Positions 1-12,378 are shown, counted from the stretch's first letter. The stretch is DNA of 64,000 bases from Carnegiea gigantea (GCA_029747015.1 JAKOGI010000444.1:470501-534500), one strand, 5' to 3'. The notes: generated by a model not told the origin, from the letters alone. Numbers and translations: made by a program.

Positions 1-2470
1 TCAGTTTTTCTTTTATTAAGTTAAATTAATATCTAATTTCTTATGGAAAACAAACATAAAAAAAGATGGATAAATTTTGGAAGTATAATTAATTGAGAAG
101 ATATTTAAAATAACTTAGTGAAATTTGTCACTAAAAGAGACAATCACATAATGTACTATATTATATCATCCATAAATCAATTTAACAAAGAAAAGAAAAA
201 TGGACATCTAGATACCGATGGATCATCATATGTATTTAAAAAAAAAAAAAGTACCTGCATCAACATGTAGTGTATAATTGCAAGTTTGCAACAACAAGAA
301 AGGAAGTATCTTCTTTTTATTTTTTTTGGGGATTTTGAACAATAATATATTGTGCTTTGGGGTATTGGATAATAATACTCCCAATTTTAAACTTGAACGT
401 TCATGCCCCGTACTATTGCCTTATTTACTGTCTATATATCAAGATAGAGTTTGGATATGTTTTCATCAATGTATCGCAACAATTTCATAATGGTATGCAA
501 TTGCAAATGGGCCAATGAATTTCCAAGTGTATATAATTGCATATGTTGAATATGAACTTACATTACCAACTAAAAACACTTTCAAAAATCGGTCTCAGTA
601 TATAAATAGTAAATAGGCCCATAGTATGTTGTACGGACGTCCAAGTTCCAAATTCGAAGTATTATCATCCAATGCCTCCAAAGTACAGTATATTATTGTC
701 CAATATTTCTTTTTTTGCTTAAAAGAAATGAAGTATCACACTAGCAAATTGTATACGAAATTGAGAAGATGATGGCTGTTAGGGTCATATGCATTTAGGA
801 TGCTCTTTTTACATTTATTTTTGTGGGTGCATTGAACGTTCTCTTCTTCCTACTCTAATTTGACCTAGCTTGCTTTAACTTGTTAGCTATTATATCAAAA
901 CTTTTTCCTTCTTTTTTTAGACTTAAAAAAAGGATTTATTTCTATTATGAAAAGAAAGATAATCAAGGATTTCGTAAATTAGTAAACTGGGAAATAAAAC
1001 ATAAAATTCAATGATCATTAGAAGCCAATATTAAAATTTAGTGATTCTTAGAATCATGTTTTTAAATTTATGATTTTTTAGAACTTTAACATAAAATTGA
1101 ATGATTTTGAATTTTTTTTCAATTGCTAATTGTGTATTGGGTATTACATCGACCTTTAAACACACCTTTAAACATTATGCCCCTAAAATGATGCAATTAG
1201 TGGAATAATTTTTGTTTATTTCTTTGTGTGTGTGTTTGTGTGTTTCATTTTGGGGGGGGGCTACAAACACATTGCTTCACAATGCCTAAACAATTTCACG
1301 GCTTGTATTTTAACCTAGGGTACAGAGGATGCCTTCCAGTCTTAGTGAGTGCTAGAATATGAAATAAAGTGATGTCTGCCTTGAGAACCAACAAAAAACT
1401 CAATAAGGAGGAGAGTCGTATTTCCTCCTTAAAGAGCCACGAACGCTCATGGAAAAAAGGGAATTGAGAATAATAAAGAAGAGAAGCTTAGATTGCTACA
1501 AGGCTGAAATTGCTTAATAAGTTGTTGAATTGAATTCCTTACTATTAATGTTGATTTTGGCATTGGTTATATAGGTGTTAAGAGGAAATCTTGAAGAAAT
1601 CCCATAGTGCAACCTAGATTAAGATGCTTCTGAAGTCAACTGGGCCAGGTTGCTCTTGAGCTTCATTTGGAGCACTTTCTAAGGCTTAAACGTGGGAGCT
1701 TCATCAATTGTTTAGGCTTTCTAATAAGCTTTTACCCATGGATTAATATTCAGAGCACAATCTTCCAGATTCTATCCAAATCATTTGCCCCTTAAGGGCT
1801 AAACTGATTTGCAAATAAGGTGTGCTTCAACATAGGTGACTTTGAATACTCACCTCATTAGGAATATGCCCACTTCCACAGTTCCCTCTTGTCTAGGGCA
1901 TCCAAGGGTTGGTTTCAACCCCTTCGTAAGCTGAGCATAGTATGAATTTATCTCCAATGAGTTCTCTAATTTAGTCTTTAGATTTCGTAATTGAATTTTG
2001 CACATATATGTGGACATTTCTGTTCGATAGCAATGATTTGTTTCATTCAGATCTTTGCCTTTAGGTGTCAGCAGTTAATTTTGTTCACTTGTGGCATGGC
2101 TTCTTATCTTATTACCGTTTCCCCGCATAATTAATGATGACCTAAGTCGGTTTTAAGAAGTTATTTGATTGGATATCTTGTGTCCTTAGGATTTCTTCCT
2201 TCCAAAAACAAGAGATTGCCTTTACCTTAATATTAGACATTTATATCCCTTAAGTCCACTAAAGTTCTTCATAAGATTATAAGCTTCAAAAAAATTTTCT
2301 CTAAGTTTTGGTTTCTTGACTTCATTTCCAATTCTGATATTCTCAGAGGATTTAAGAAATTCTTTGAATTCTTTCTTTGAAGATGTTGAGTCTTTACAAT
2401 TAGAGGTCAACTTGGACTCTATCTCGTCCTTTGACATTCCCCTCTTTCCAATTTAGGAGATATTGGCTAA
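1..2470. other. AT-rich unassigned sequence left of element A
   Basis: No convincing gene or complete repeat is visible. The first 1.2 kb is very AT-rich with many A and T runs. A short TG-rich microsatellite (about 1225-1244) is followed by a run of nine G (1252-1260). From about 1300 to 2470 the base composition is more even and resembles decayed retroelement interior. The only open frame there (minus, 2222-2437, 71 codons, Lys/Glu-rich) has no family I recognise. Pre-insertion continuity with 14557 onward is expected, because element A sits between them. Confidence 0.5.
1225..1260. repeat. TG microsatellite followed by a G9 run
   Basis: An imperfect TG repeat at about 1225-1244 is followed by a homopolymer of nine G at 1252-1260. 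Both are simple-sequence repeats prone to length change. Confidence 0.8.
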
Positions 2471-4259
2471 TGATGTGGATTTTATGTTCAGCTTTTTTTT
2501 TTAAAAAAAAATCTTTTTTACTAGCAAGTGCACAAGGTCAATTGCAGACTAGCAAGTATAGGGTGTCGATCCCACGAGGAGCAATAGTGATCTTAAATTT
2601 CAATTTCTCCAAATATAAAAAATAAGTCAATTGAGGAGTTTAATTATCTATATGAACTAAAGGAGCAAAAGAAAAGCAAATGTGTCAAATATAGGGAAAA
2701 TCAAATTAGAGAATGATCTAGGACTTTGGATTTCACCAATGATGCAAATATTGAATTACCAATTCAAATTGGGATTCAATTTGTCTCTTATTCAACCAAA
2801 GCTACAAGCATTAGATCATAAATTAAAAAGATGATCTTAATTGTCAAATGAGATTATTTATCTAGTGATTTAGCATGAATCATTCTTTTAGGCATAACTC
2901 ATCTAATTTCTAGTGTAAATTATTCAATTTTAATAAATATAATTTTAAGCCCAATTGCATAACATCATATTAGCCTAAAAAGTCTAATATTCATTTGAGA
3001 TAGCGTATTAAACTATTGTAATCAACATGATTAAACAATGTTATTAAGATGCACCAATTGTTTAAGACCAAGTATAAACTTAAAATTATGCAATTAAAGA
3101 CATAAAAATTATCCCAAAAGAAATTTACAAAGCAATATTATTATCAAGGATCCATCCTAATCCTAGAAGAGTAATTTAGCCGGCTGTAGTTAGCAAAAAC
3201 ACCATTGAAATTGATATTTGACTTCATATGCCCAAACTTTAGTACTCAATTACACAAAATGATATAATTAAGTACGACCTCTCAAGTTTGGCCACAAATG
3301 AGATGAGAAGAGAAGAGAAAAATAACTAACAAAGCTTATTTTTCTTCTAAGCTCCTCAACCCAAAAGATATTGTCTTACAAAAAATTCTTAAAAAAATTG
3401 AATGATGGAAGATGAGAGAATGGGAGGATGCTTGGATGCTTGGATGATTGGATGTGTGGATGAATGGATCAATTGCTCCAACCTTGACACCTTTTTATAG
3501 TAAAAATCCAACCCCTTTTGGTGCCTAAAAATGAATGAAAATCAATTCAAATTAATTAATTGGCTATTCTAATGCATAAGAAAAGGCTAGTCTTAAGCTA
3601 AAAATTAATTTTGATTAATTGCTGTGACTAGGTTACTTAAGGTTCCTTACACTTGGTTGCTAATAGGTGCTGCAAGGTTTGGATCTGGGCCGCCAGAATT
3701 GACCCACACAGAGGGGGTGAAGAAAAGAGGACAGAGAGAAATTGAGTGTTGGCGCTGGATGCAAGTGTTGGGCTACCGAGCAGCAATCGGCCCCACTCCG
3801 GGTGGAAATAGGGAGATGAGAAAGGGAGAAAAGGCTGGCAGGCTGATGGGCGCTAGGAGGAAATGTTGGGCCGGCCATGGAGCTGAGCTGCACACAGGCC
3901 CAGCTGGATGTAAGAAGGAGTTGTGTGGAGCACTTGGCTGGTGGAGAACGGGTCGCAGGTTGGAAGAACCGGCCTAAACGGCTGGCTGAGAGAGAGTGAG
4001 GAAGATAAGGGATGCTTGGGCCGGGCCTTTGTCTAGGCAACAAAAACAGGCCGAAATGCTGAATATCATTCCTTTTCTTTTTCCCCCCCCGTCTCTTGTG
4101 CTTGGACTCTATGCTTTGCAAATATAGGAGATCTGAGTAGGATTGGTCAATTTTGTCCAAATTCTTTTATATTTATTTCTACCTGATATGTATTATTTTT
4201 CGAAGACTTAAAAGGAGGTGAAATGAAGGATAAAATTACTAATAATATATGAATTATCA
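2471..4259 (-). repeat. Element A 3' LTR
   Basis: This 1789-bp LTR aligns over its length with 12403-14551. It starts TGATGTGGATTTTATG and ends GAATTATCA on the plus strand. Part of it (about 3640-4060) is much more GC-rich than its surroundings. GGATG-type short repeats occur at about 3425-3470. A minus-strand TATA-like sequence lies at 3490-3499. Confidence 0.9.
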
Positions 4260-4275
4260 ACTCCCTCACACCAAA
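4260..4275 (-). other. Element A polypurine tract
   Basis: Directly inside the 3' LTR, the minus strand reads TTTGGTGTGAGGGAGT and then the LTR start TGATAATTC. Position and purine content fit the plus-strand primer of a minus-oriented LTR element. A second, similar purine module lies at about 5086-5125. Confidence 0.75.
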
Positions 4276-5623
4276 ACTTTGGCAGTACTTGAGCAAAGAA
4301 TAACAATAATGCATATATTCATTCAATCCATCAACTAAAACAGGATTAGGGAAGAGATCAAGTATCCAACTACACCCGTCCAAAATCATAGAAATCAATT
4401 CACCACCAACCCACAACTTATTATCAAATGTTTCTAATTTCAACTAAGTCAATAAGCCAAGATTCAAGCAAATTAAGCATATAACGAAACCATGTAGGAA
4501 ACCATAAGTACAAAATTTTACCCTACATAATGAAAATACAAGAGCATTTAAAAGTAAAGTCCCCAATGCCAAATCAACTTATTAACTTTTTTCTTTTTTT
4601 TTATTTTTCGTTTTTTGAATTTTTCCAAAAGTTACTTGATTCCATGCACTCGCATGAGTGGGTAAAAATATGAATAAAGATAACATTAAGAGAAGCACTT
4701 AGTACATATTCAGCTAATTAAAGATATGGATAGAGATAAAACTTGAACATTGATACTGACTAGAACTTAATTAATTCAATTTATTTTATTTATTAATTGG
4801 AAAGTCAATGTGGAACTCAATACTTGTCAAATACTCATAATGACATGGTAAATACGGTTATATCTCAAACTCAAGATTGACTATATAGTAACACTAGCAC
4901 AGCATAAAATTTTGGTCATCAACTTGTGAAAGCTAGAAATTATCTCTATTGAACATAGGTCACATGAATCAAATCCAAATAATAAGAATATAGAACATGT
5001 ATAATCAGACACGAAAGTTCTTCTCAAAATCAAATTCACTCGGAGATTTTGAAGTTTAAATTTTTCTCAAAATTTTTATTTTGCCTTCCCCCCACACATA
5101 AACCTTACATCATCCTCAATGCAGAAAATAATAAGAAAGAGAGAAATGGAGAAACGAGAAACACAACCTAACAGCACGAGGAAGTCATTTTCATATGAGC
5201 CTAACAATCAAACTCCCATAGCACCTTCACAACCATCACTAACCACAAAAGTCAAAAACCAAGTAAAGAATCACACTCAAAAACACAAGCACACCAAAAA
5301 GAAAACAAAAACAAAAGACTCAAACTCACCTAGAAGGATTGGGTTGCCTCGTAACAAGCACTAAGTTTTATGTTTTTAGCCAGACAAGGTCCTACCCAGT
5401 AATCATAGTAAACCGGGTCTACTAGATTGATGGATTCAATCAAACTAGGCTCCATATTATAAGTCACAATAGGTTTCAAACGTTGGTCATTGACCATAAG
5501 AACTCCCATCTTGGGAATACAAAATTTGGACCGCTGCAAAGGGAAAAACTTGGTGGATAAAAAAAGGACAATCCCATCTAGATCTCAACTTACCAAGAAA
5601 CATCTTAAGTTAGAGTTAAAAAG
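4276..5623 (-). other. Element A post-integrase spacer
   Basis: About 1.35 kb between the end of the integrase remnant and the polypurine tract. No ORF with recognisable similarity is present, so the env-like gene of some Athila elements is missing or unrecognisable. Near 5330-5360 there is a short module (plus GGGTTGCCTCGTAACAAGC) whose counterpart in element E is at about 61842. A second polypurine-like block lies near 5090. Overall it is A-rich on the plus strand. Confidence 0.6.
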
Positions 5624-6930
5624 TCAAGCCTTCTGATTAGGTTTAAAAGATTTATAAGAAATCATTCTATCATGAAAGGCTTTGGTTTTGGCTTTATAAA
5701 TCTCGGCATTCTCATAGGCTTCGTTATGCAATTCATCCAATTCATTGAATTGAAGCCTACGTTTAGAACCTGCATATTTCATATAAAAATTAAAAGCCCT
5801 AACAGCCCAAAGAGCACGGTGTTCTAATTCAACTAGCGTGTGACAAGCCTCACCGAAAAGAAGTTGGTAAGGAGACATTCCGATGAGAGTCTTCAAAGCA
5901 GTACAATAGGCCCACAGAGTATTATGTAATCTAAAAGACTAGCCTTTCCTATCAGGTCTAACCGTTTTCTCAAGTATAGACTTGATCTCATGATTATACA
6001 CCTCAACTCGACCACTACTTTGAGAGTTATAAGGGATAACTACTTTGTGAGTCACGGGATATTTTCTAAGCAAAGCTTCGAAAGAATGATGATAAAAGTG
6101 ACTACCTCTATCACTAATAAGAGCTATAGGGTCCTATAACGATAAACAATGTACTCATTCATAAACTTGACCACAACTTTGTGATCATTGATCATGGTAG
6201 CTAGAGCTTCCATCAACTCTGAGACAGAATCGATAGCAACCGATATGCACACAAGATAAAAAGATAGGGGAAAGAGACCCATGAAATCAATGCCTGACAC
6301 ATCGAATATATCGACAATCAGAACAGGGGAAAGTGGCATCATATCAAGGGGGAAATGGCACCCGTACCTTGATAATGATTGTTTGGTTCTCCACTGATCA
6401 AAGTTCTAACTTCATTACATTAGAGTTTAACTCACAAATAACCTCTAAATTAGCTAGCTAATAGTGGTTTACGTTTTTTAGATATAAATGAGAGAAAAAG
6501 TCTAACTTGGAGTAAAGACCAACCCACCTTCAAGCCTAGCTCAGAGGGAGCTCCAAATCCAGCAAGGGAGTTTCAGGATTCAACAAGGGCGTCCCACGAA
6601 GCATGGTGTAGAAGAAAAGCAAGGGCAAAGATCTAGTATGACGGCAACATGCCATGCGGCGACCGTGCACCATACTGCTCTATTGTTGATTAAAATGATG
6701 ATGTAAAGGCTCAGAAAGGGCACCCGTACATTGACAACGTTCTCGAGCAAGGCAGAATCGGTGAGCATTATGAAACAGAGTGGGCCAAAACCCATTTTGT
6801 AGGACTTTAGCAACTGTCCTACAACCTCCAAAGTGACCATCACAAGCATAAGAGTGACAAAAGGTCAAGATACTATAAATTTCACTCTCAGGAACACATC
6901 CACGTACCACTTGGCCAGGGAAATGTTTGA
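5624..6930 (-). pseudogene. Element A integrase remnant
   Basis: Broken minus-strand frames cover the integrase of a Ty3/gypsy polyprotein. The stretch 6680-6910 holds the zinc-binding region (frames with SHACDGHFGG and neighbouring Cys residues). 6124-6342 holds the start of the catalytic core, with FDVSGIDFMG carrying the first Asp. 5624-5896 holds the C-terminal part, with [13 protein letters not shown] and a basic [11 protein letters not shown] segment. At least two frameshifts and several stops interrupt it. Integrase inserts the element cDNA into chromosomal DNA; this copy cannot encode it. Assignment rests on order and motif similarity. Confidence 0.8.
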
Positions 6931-7047
6931 AAAGATAAGGATCTTCCCAATAGTAATGTCTTACTTGTGAAAAGAACCTATCTTTTTCTTATTTATACCA
7001 GTGAGAAGGAATTTTCCAGTGATAAGGTAGTTCACAATGTGAGCAAA

Positions 7048-7483
7048 CTAAGGGGGAGAGGTGTGTGACACAGCAAATAGTTGTCCATCAGAAAAGTGGT
7101 CAGAAAATCCAACTAAGTTATACTCAGTAAAGATTCTAGACAAGTGGTCTGCAACTGAATTTTCAGAACCTTTCCTATCTTTTATCTCAATATCAGACTC
7201 TTGGAATAACAAAATCCATCTAATGATTCGTAGTTTAATGTCATTCTTAGTCAATAAGTGTTTTAATGCAGCATGATCCGTAAACACAATAACTTTTAAA
7301 CATAAATGGTATGGATGAAATTTATCAAGTGCAAATACTATAACTAGCAACTCTTTTTCAGTAGAATAATAATTCTTTTGAGCATCAGTTAGAGTTCTAC
7401 TAGCATAGCAAATGACATAGGGCATTCTAATCACCCTTTGACCCAAAACAGCCCCAATAGCAAAATTAGATGCATCACACATA
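7048..7483 (-). pseudogene. Element A RNase H remnant
   Basis: The minus-strand frame reads MCDASNFAIGAVLGQR, then YASRTLTDAQKNYYSTEKE, FTDHAALKHLL and ENSVADHLSR. These are hallmark blocks of the Ty3/gypsy RNase H-like domain, including DAS, E and the D of TDHAAL. The domain removes template RNA during reverse transcription. Its upstream edge is cut at 7483 by the nested TIR element, so it no longer joins the RT at 8330 and above. About 145 codons are open, making it one of the better preserved parts of element A. Confidence 0.88.
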
Positions 7484-7505
7484 GGCCCTATTCTATTTCG
7501 CATTT

Positions 7506-7640
7506 TTTAGGATTTAGCTAAGAGCTTACATCTTCTTACAGCTTCTTACATCTCCTTACAGCTCCTTACATCCTTAACATAATCTTTACATCTTCTTACA
7601 TCTTCTTACATCTCCTTACATCTTCTTACATCTCATAGAT
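7506..7640 (+). repeat. Subterminal array, 10-bp unit (left)
   Basis: Repeated units TTCTTACATC, TTCTTACAGC and TCCTTACAGC run almost head to tail here inside the TIR element. The unit carries either G or T before the final C. Orientation is the same as in the right-hand array. Confidence 0.85.
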
Positions 7641-8154
7641 TTTCTGTAACATTCATTTATTTTAGTTACAGAAATATGTATATTTTTTTAATGATACTAC
7701 CAATATACAAAATTTATAAATATATTATAAACACAATATTTACATAAACATAAAAATATAATATAATGACGTAAATTATATTTGAGTTTTGATATATATT
7801 ATTATAGATGACCATACATTTATTTATATTTAAAATTATTTACTTAAAATATGAATTTATTTGAAGAGTTGTATTCAATTTTGTCAAAAAAGTTTGTTTG
7901 TTTTTTTTTTGGGTTATACTTTGCTTATTCGATCAAACTAATGTTCATATAAAAAATCTTGGATGAAATTTTATTCACCAAATTTATGGAGATTAATATA
8001 TTTTATTATTATGTAATTAACTTAATTAATTGTTTATTTTTAATAAGTATATTATTTTAATATTATTATTTTTCATTCAAAATGTTCATTGTAAAACAAA
8101 TTATACTATATACAACAAATTATACTATACAACTCTTCAACAATTCAACAACTC

Positions 8155-8290
8155 TTTACATCAATCCTTACAGCTTTTTATAACTTCTTACATCTTCTTA
8201 CAGCTCCTTACATCTCCTTACAGCTCCTTACAGCTCCTTACAGCTTCTTACAGCTCCTTACATCTCCTTACATCTATCTATCTATCTACA
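8155..8290 (+). repeat. Subterminal array, 10-bp unit (right)
   Basis: Roughly a dozen near-perfect copies of TCCTTACAGC and TCCTTACATC, followed by a short TATC repeat. Same unit and same orientation as 7506-7640, although the element's ends are inverted. Confidence 0.85.
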
Positions 8291-8329
8291 ACGCAAAATA
8301 GAACTGGCCCATAATCTCAAATTGATGAT

Positions 8330-9240
8330 AAAAGTCAGGGGGCTGCACAAAGCTTTTCAAAAGCTTTCACACAAGACTCGTCAATCACAAAAGGAGCATC
8401 TTTAGTAAGGAGAATGGTGAGTGGACAAGCCACTTTGCTAAAATCCTTAATAAATCTTTTATAGAAACCAGCATGGCCAAGGAAAGATCTGAGTTGCTTC
8501 ACAGAAGAAGGCATAGGCATGCTGGAAATTACATCAACCTTGGCTTTACTAACCTTAATCCCCTTTTTAGACACTTATGAATAACACAATCCCTTTTTGG
8601 ACCATGAAAACTCAAGGTCAGATTCAGCTCTTCACATCTTTTCAGCACTTTGGATAAATTTGCAAGACACACATCAAAGGAAGAACCAAAAACAAAGAAA
8701 TCATCCATAAACACTTCCATGAAATTATCAATACAATTAGAAAATATGGCCATCATACATTCAAAATATGGAAGGTGTATTACACAACCCGAAAAGGCAT
8801 TATGCAATAGGAAAAAGTACCTGATAGGCATGTAAAGATTGTTTTCTCTTGTCCTTAAGATAGACAGGTATTTGGCTATAACCAGGATACTAATCTAAAA
8901 AGCAGTAGAAACTTTATCCAGCTAATTCTTCCAAAATATGATCAATGAATAGAAGGAAAAAATGGTCCTTTCTCATGACAGAATTCAACTTTTTGTTATC
9001 CAAGCACACTCTCCAGTCCGTGGTGTGCGTAGTAGGAATTAGCTTACCATCATTTTCCTTAACCAACATTATGCCAGATTTCTTAGTGACGACTTCAACT
9101 GGACAAACTCATTGACTGTTAGAAATGGGGTAGATAATGCCTATAACTAAAAGTTTAACTCCCTCTTTTTGAACAACTCCTTTCATGTGGGGGTTCAGTC
9201 CACGTTGCATTTGCCTAACAGGTTTGGCGTCATCCTCTTA
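8330..9240 (-). pseudogene. Element A reverse transcriptase remnant
   Basis: Minus-strand frames at 8529-8831 read YFFLLHNAFSGC and then FMEVFMDDFFVFG, the YVDD-type catalytic box in the FMDD form common in Athila-like elements. Frame 8335-8574 gives RSFLGHAGFYKRFIKDFSK, the RT-RNase H connection block. Upstream (8830-9240) only stop-riddled similarity remains. RT copies element RNA into cDNA. A frameshift near 8345 precedes the insertion point of the nested TIR element. RT function is certainly lost. Confidence 0.82.
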
Positions 9241-9247
9241 GTGAATT

Positions 9248-10365
9248 CTATACATACAAATGGTGCGATATCCCTTCCAAATAAGCAATCAACCACCCAA
9301 TAGCACCCTTATGATCAGATAAGATACGAATGAACCCTTCCTCTTGATTAGAAGATAAAAGAGAAGATATAATAACAGGTAGGGTCTCTTTAAGGCCTAA
9401 GAACACATACTTGAGAGAATTCGGGAGAGGTTTTAACTCAAGTTTGGGTGGAGATACAACAAAAGGTGGCATAGGAGAAATAGCCAAAGGGAGAAGCTTT
9501 TCATAAGTGGACACATAAGGGGAAGACTCAAGATGAGGAGTGGAATCTAGATTAGAATCCATTTCATCTATTATACTTCCTAGGTCAAACAATCTCAAAT
9601 CCCCATGGGAAAGACAGGTTTCCAAAGGATCACTGCTCAAAATAGCATGTAACTCTTCTTTAATCATTTCATCAATCACATCAATAAAGAAGCATTTAGA
9701 TTCATCTTTAACTAGAGGTTGAGATGACGCTTTAAAAATGTTAAGCCTAACCCTCATGTTCATTGCCGAGACATCCATCATTTTCGAGCTACAGTTAATG
9801 GTGCCATTAGCTATGGCTAGGAAGGGACGTCCTAAAATATGAGGGATTTGCTTAGAAGCTTGATTAGGGTCTATGTCAAACACAACAAAGTCAATAGAAA
9901 AGAATCCTTTATCAATTTGAACCAAGATATCATCTATGCACCCTCTACAAGTCCTAACCGACCTATCAGCATGCTGAAGGGTACAGTTGAAAGATTTCAG
10001 TTCGCCCAATCCCAACTTTAAGTAAATAGAATATGGTATCAAATTAACACTAGAACCCAAATCCAAAAGTACCCTTCAATTTTGTGATTGACAGTATAAC
10101 ATGAAATGGTAGGGACACCGATATCTTTGAACTTAGGTGAAGTGTCACATTTCATAATTGAGTTCACTTGTTCACTTAAAAGAACCTTTTTAGACTTGTC
10201 ATCTTTAGATTTCCTTTTAAAAGAGCACATATCTTTAAGGAACCTAGCATAAGCGGGGATTTGTCTAATTGCTTCCGAGTGGAGAAGACTGACCTTAACC
10301 TGCTTAAAGGTCTCTAGGATGTTATCTCTTTGCTTGTCTTTCTCGAAAGGTAATGGTGCATCCAA
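9248..10365 (-). pseudogene. Element A protease and RT N-terminal linker
   Basis: The 10039-10365 frame (LPFEKDKQRDN, QIPAYARFLKDM) is the segment that precedes protease in Athila-type polyproteins. A frameshift near 10050 leads into 9248-10066, which opens MDLGSSVNLIPYSIYLKLG, the aspartic protease active-site region (DLGSS, where many retroviral-type proteases have DSG or DTG), then a flap and HILGRPFLAIANG. The same frame continues into PPKLELKPLPNSLKYVFLG, the N-terminal RT linker. Protease would cleave the Gag-Pol precursor inside the particle. This is the longest open stretch of element A (272 codons). Confidence 0.85.
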
Positions 10366-11720
10366 AGCTTGAGGGTAAGGAACCCTTGGCTTATATGTGA
10401 TAGTGGGGTCAGATACAATAGAAGACGGGGATGAGTCATTTTCCTTTTCAATTTCAAGGTCATTCTTTATGGTCTTAAGTCTTTCCTCTTTAATTCCTTC
10501 TCACTCACCTCATTATCTACTTCCTTACCATTCCTCAGAACCATTACAACTTTCAATTGCTCAAATTGTTGGCCTTAGGGGTTCTATGTAGGATGACTTA
10601 GAGGTTTTCCTTCTTCTCTTTTGCCAACATCTATGGCTAGTTGCCCAAGTTGGTTTCCTCACTTGACTATAGATTGTAAGTGAGAGTCAACAATGCATTT
10701 TAAACTCAATTCCTTGGACCTTAGAATCAACATTTTGCACAGTAGAAGTCAACGTGCCAAAGGCAAAATTACCTTGTCTACATAAGAGCTCCTAGATGGA
10801 GCTTGATGAGAAGGACAAGGAGAATATCTCTAGTTTTGGAAACCAGAAGGGGTAGGTCTGCTAGAATTAGCTTAAGGATTCTCTACATTTTGAGACGTCC
10901 AAAAAAAATTACGATAATTCCTCTAACCATGATTATAGGTATTGGAATAAGGATTGTTGGATAGAGGAAATTCTTGAGCAACAATTACTTGTTCAGCCAC
11001 ACAATCAAACTTACCAACACAAGGACAATGAACAGAAGCATGCATGGAACTAACATAAATCGAATACACATCTTGCAGAGAAGGGGTATTGGACACTTTG
11101 TTCATACACAACAATTGATCAAATTCCTTTACTTTCCAATTTCCTAGGCAAATTAGGATGTAAAGAAGTGGATGCAAGTGTGAATTTTCACTTAAATGTT
11201 CAAACAATTCCTAAACTTCTTCGGGAGTTCTGTAAAGAAACTACCATCACAAGATGCATCAACCATTTGCCTATTTTGCTCATCTAAGCCAAAATAAAAA
11301 CTCTCAATGAATTGCCACATAGGGACCTCATAGTGAAGACAACTTCGCAACAATTGTTTAAACCGATTCCAACTTTCATACAATTGTTCATTTTTATTTT
11401 GGGAGAAAGTGGTTACATCACATCTTAAGGCAGTCAGTTCACCAATAAAGAAAATTTTTTCAAGAATTCCTTTTGCATTTGATTCTAAGTGGTGATATTT
11501 ATCTTAATATCCAATCAAACTTTAGCTTTATCTTTTAAAGAGAAAGGGAAAGGTGCAAACTAAGAGCATCGTTAGAGATATTATTTAAAAACATTGTGGA
11601 CCAAATCTCTAAAAATGCATCAATGTTCTTGAAATGATTTTAAGACTCTAGCCCATAAAATGATGGGAGCATTTGGGTAAGGAAATGTTTAATCTCAAAT
11701 GGCTCCATAATAGTGGGCAT
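10366..11720 (-). pseudogene. Element A gag remnant
   Basis: Minus-strand frames carry the retrotransposon Gag signature: YESWNRFKQLLRSCLHYEVP at about 11383, then FYFGLDEQNRQMVDASCDG. Downstream, 10923-11207 gives NNPYSNTYNHG, the conserved Gag C-terminal block of Athila-type elements, preceded by a Cys-containing stretch where a zinc knuckle would lie. Upstream to about 11720 the frame is broken but still readable as Gag (HFLTQMLPSFYGLES). Gag forms the cytoplasmic particle. Multiple stops and frameshifts make this copy non-functional. Confidence 0.8.
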
Positions 11721-11924
11721 ACATGTTCATATAGGTGAGTGATAAGTGGTGGGAGTAAAATACTCCTTAAGTTGCTTAGGTGGTGGGGTTTGTTCCTCAA
11801 CTATCTTTTTCTTAGATTCACATTTCTTATCTCTTATCTAATGAAGAGAGCATTCAATTTGATGATTATATTATTCAAGATCTAAGCATAAAGAATGTCT
11901 ACCATGCATGTACCCATAAGCAAT

Positions 11925-12378
11925 CAAGAGAGGAATGAAATCACCACCACAATAACTATCAAACAAAATAAGAAGAAAAGAGAAGAGAGGAAAAGAAAAA
12001 AAATAATAAATAAATAAATAACTGAAAGATCCAAGCAAGGAGGAACAAATTGAAAAATAAAATAAAATAAAAAGAAAATAAAGGAAATAAAAGGGAATGA
12101 GGTTGTTAGATTAGATAAAATAAACAAAATAACATAAGTAAAAGAGTCAGATTAGATTAGATTAGAAGGATGTGGAAAATAGTTAGATTAGAAGGGAATG
12201 AAAAGAACAAAAATAAAATGGTTAGATCAAAAGGGATTGGGGAATAAAAGAAAATGAAATAATTAAATAAAAAGGATAGGGGTTGGGAATAAAGAAAATA
12301 AACGAAATTGTTAGATTAATAGGGACGAGGGAAAAAAACTGAATAAAAGGAAGAGAAAATTCAAAAATTGCTATTTGA
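11925..12378 (-). other. Element A 5' leader, A- and purine-rich
   Basis: Sequence between the primer site and the gag remnant. The plus strand is almost pure A/G with AATAAAT, AAAATAAA and GATTA repeats (AGATTAGATTAGATTAG at about 12151). No ORF of interest. It corresponds to the untranslated leader of the element RNA, pyrimidine-rich in the sense direction. Confidence 0.65.

Larger units (their letters stand above)
7484..8310. mobile_element. Nested TIR DNA transposon with 10-bp subterminal repeat arrays
   Basis: This 827-bp insertion interrupts the pol of element A. Its ends form imperfect terminal inverted repeats: GGCCCTATTCTATTTCGC at 7484 and, on the other strand, GGGCCAGTTCTATTTTGC from 8310. 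It is flanked by ATA (or CATA) at 7481-7483 and 8311-8313; removing it restores one continuous RNase H reading strand across the junction. A 3-bp duplication and GG(G/C)CC ends suggest PIF/Harbinger (Tourist-like), but ATA is not the usual TWA target. Arrays of a 10-bp unit near TCCTTACAGC occupy both subterminal zones around an AT-rich core. There is no transposase, so it is non-autonomous. Confidence 0.8.

Noticed and set aside
3660..4160. Minus-strand frame of 166 codons as a gene
   Set aside because: It lies in an LTR, has no family similarity and is not open in the partner LTR.
7506..8290. Short regularly spaced repeats as a CRISPR array
   Set aside because: Units are 10 bp, nearly contiguous, without spacers, and lie inside a TIR element in plant DNA.
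8030..8314. Plus-strand frame of 94 codons in the TIR element
   Set aside because: Its second half is translation of the 10-bp repeats; no transposase similarity.
12145..12175. GATTA repeats as a telomere-like or regulatory array
   Set aside because: Only a few units in an A/G-rich leader, not the plant telomere unit.
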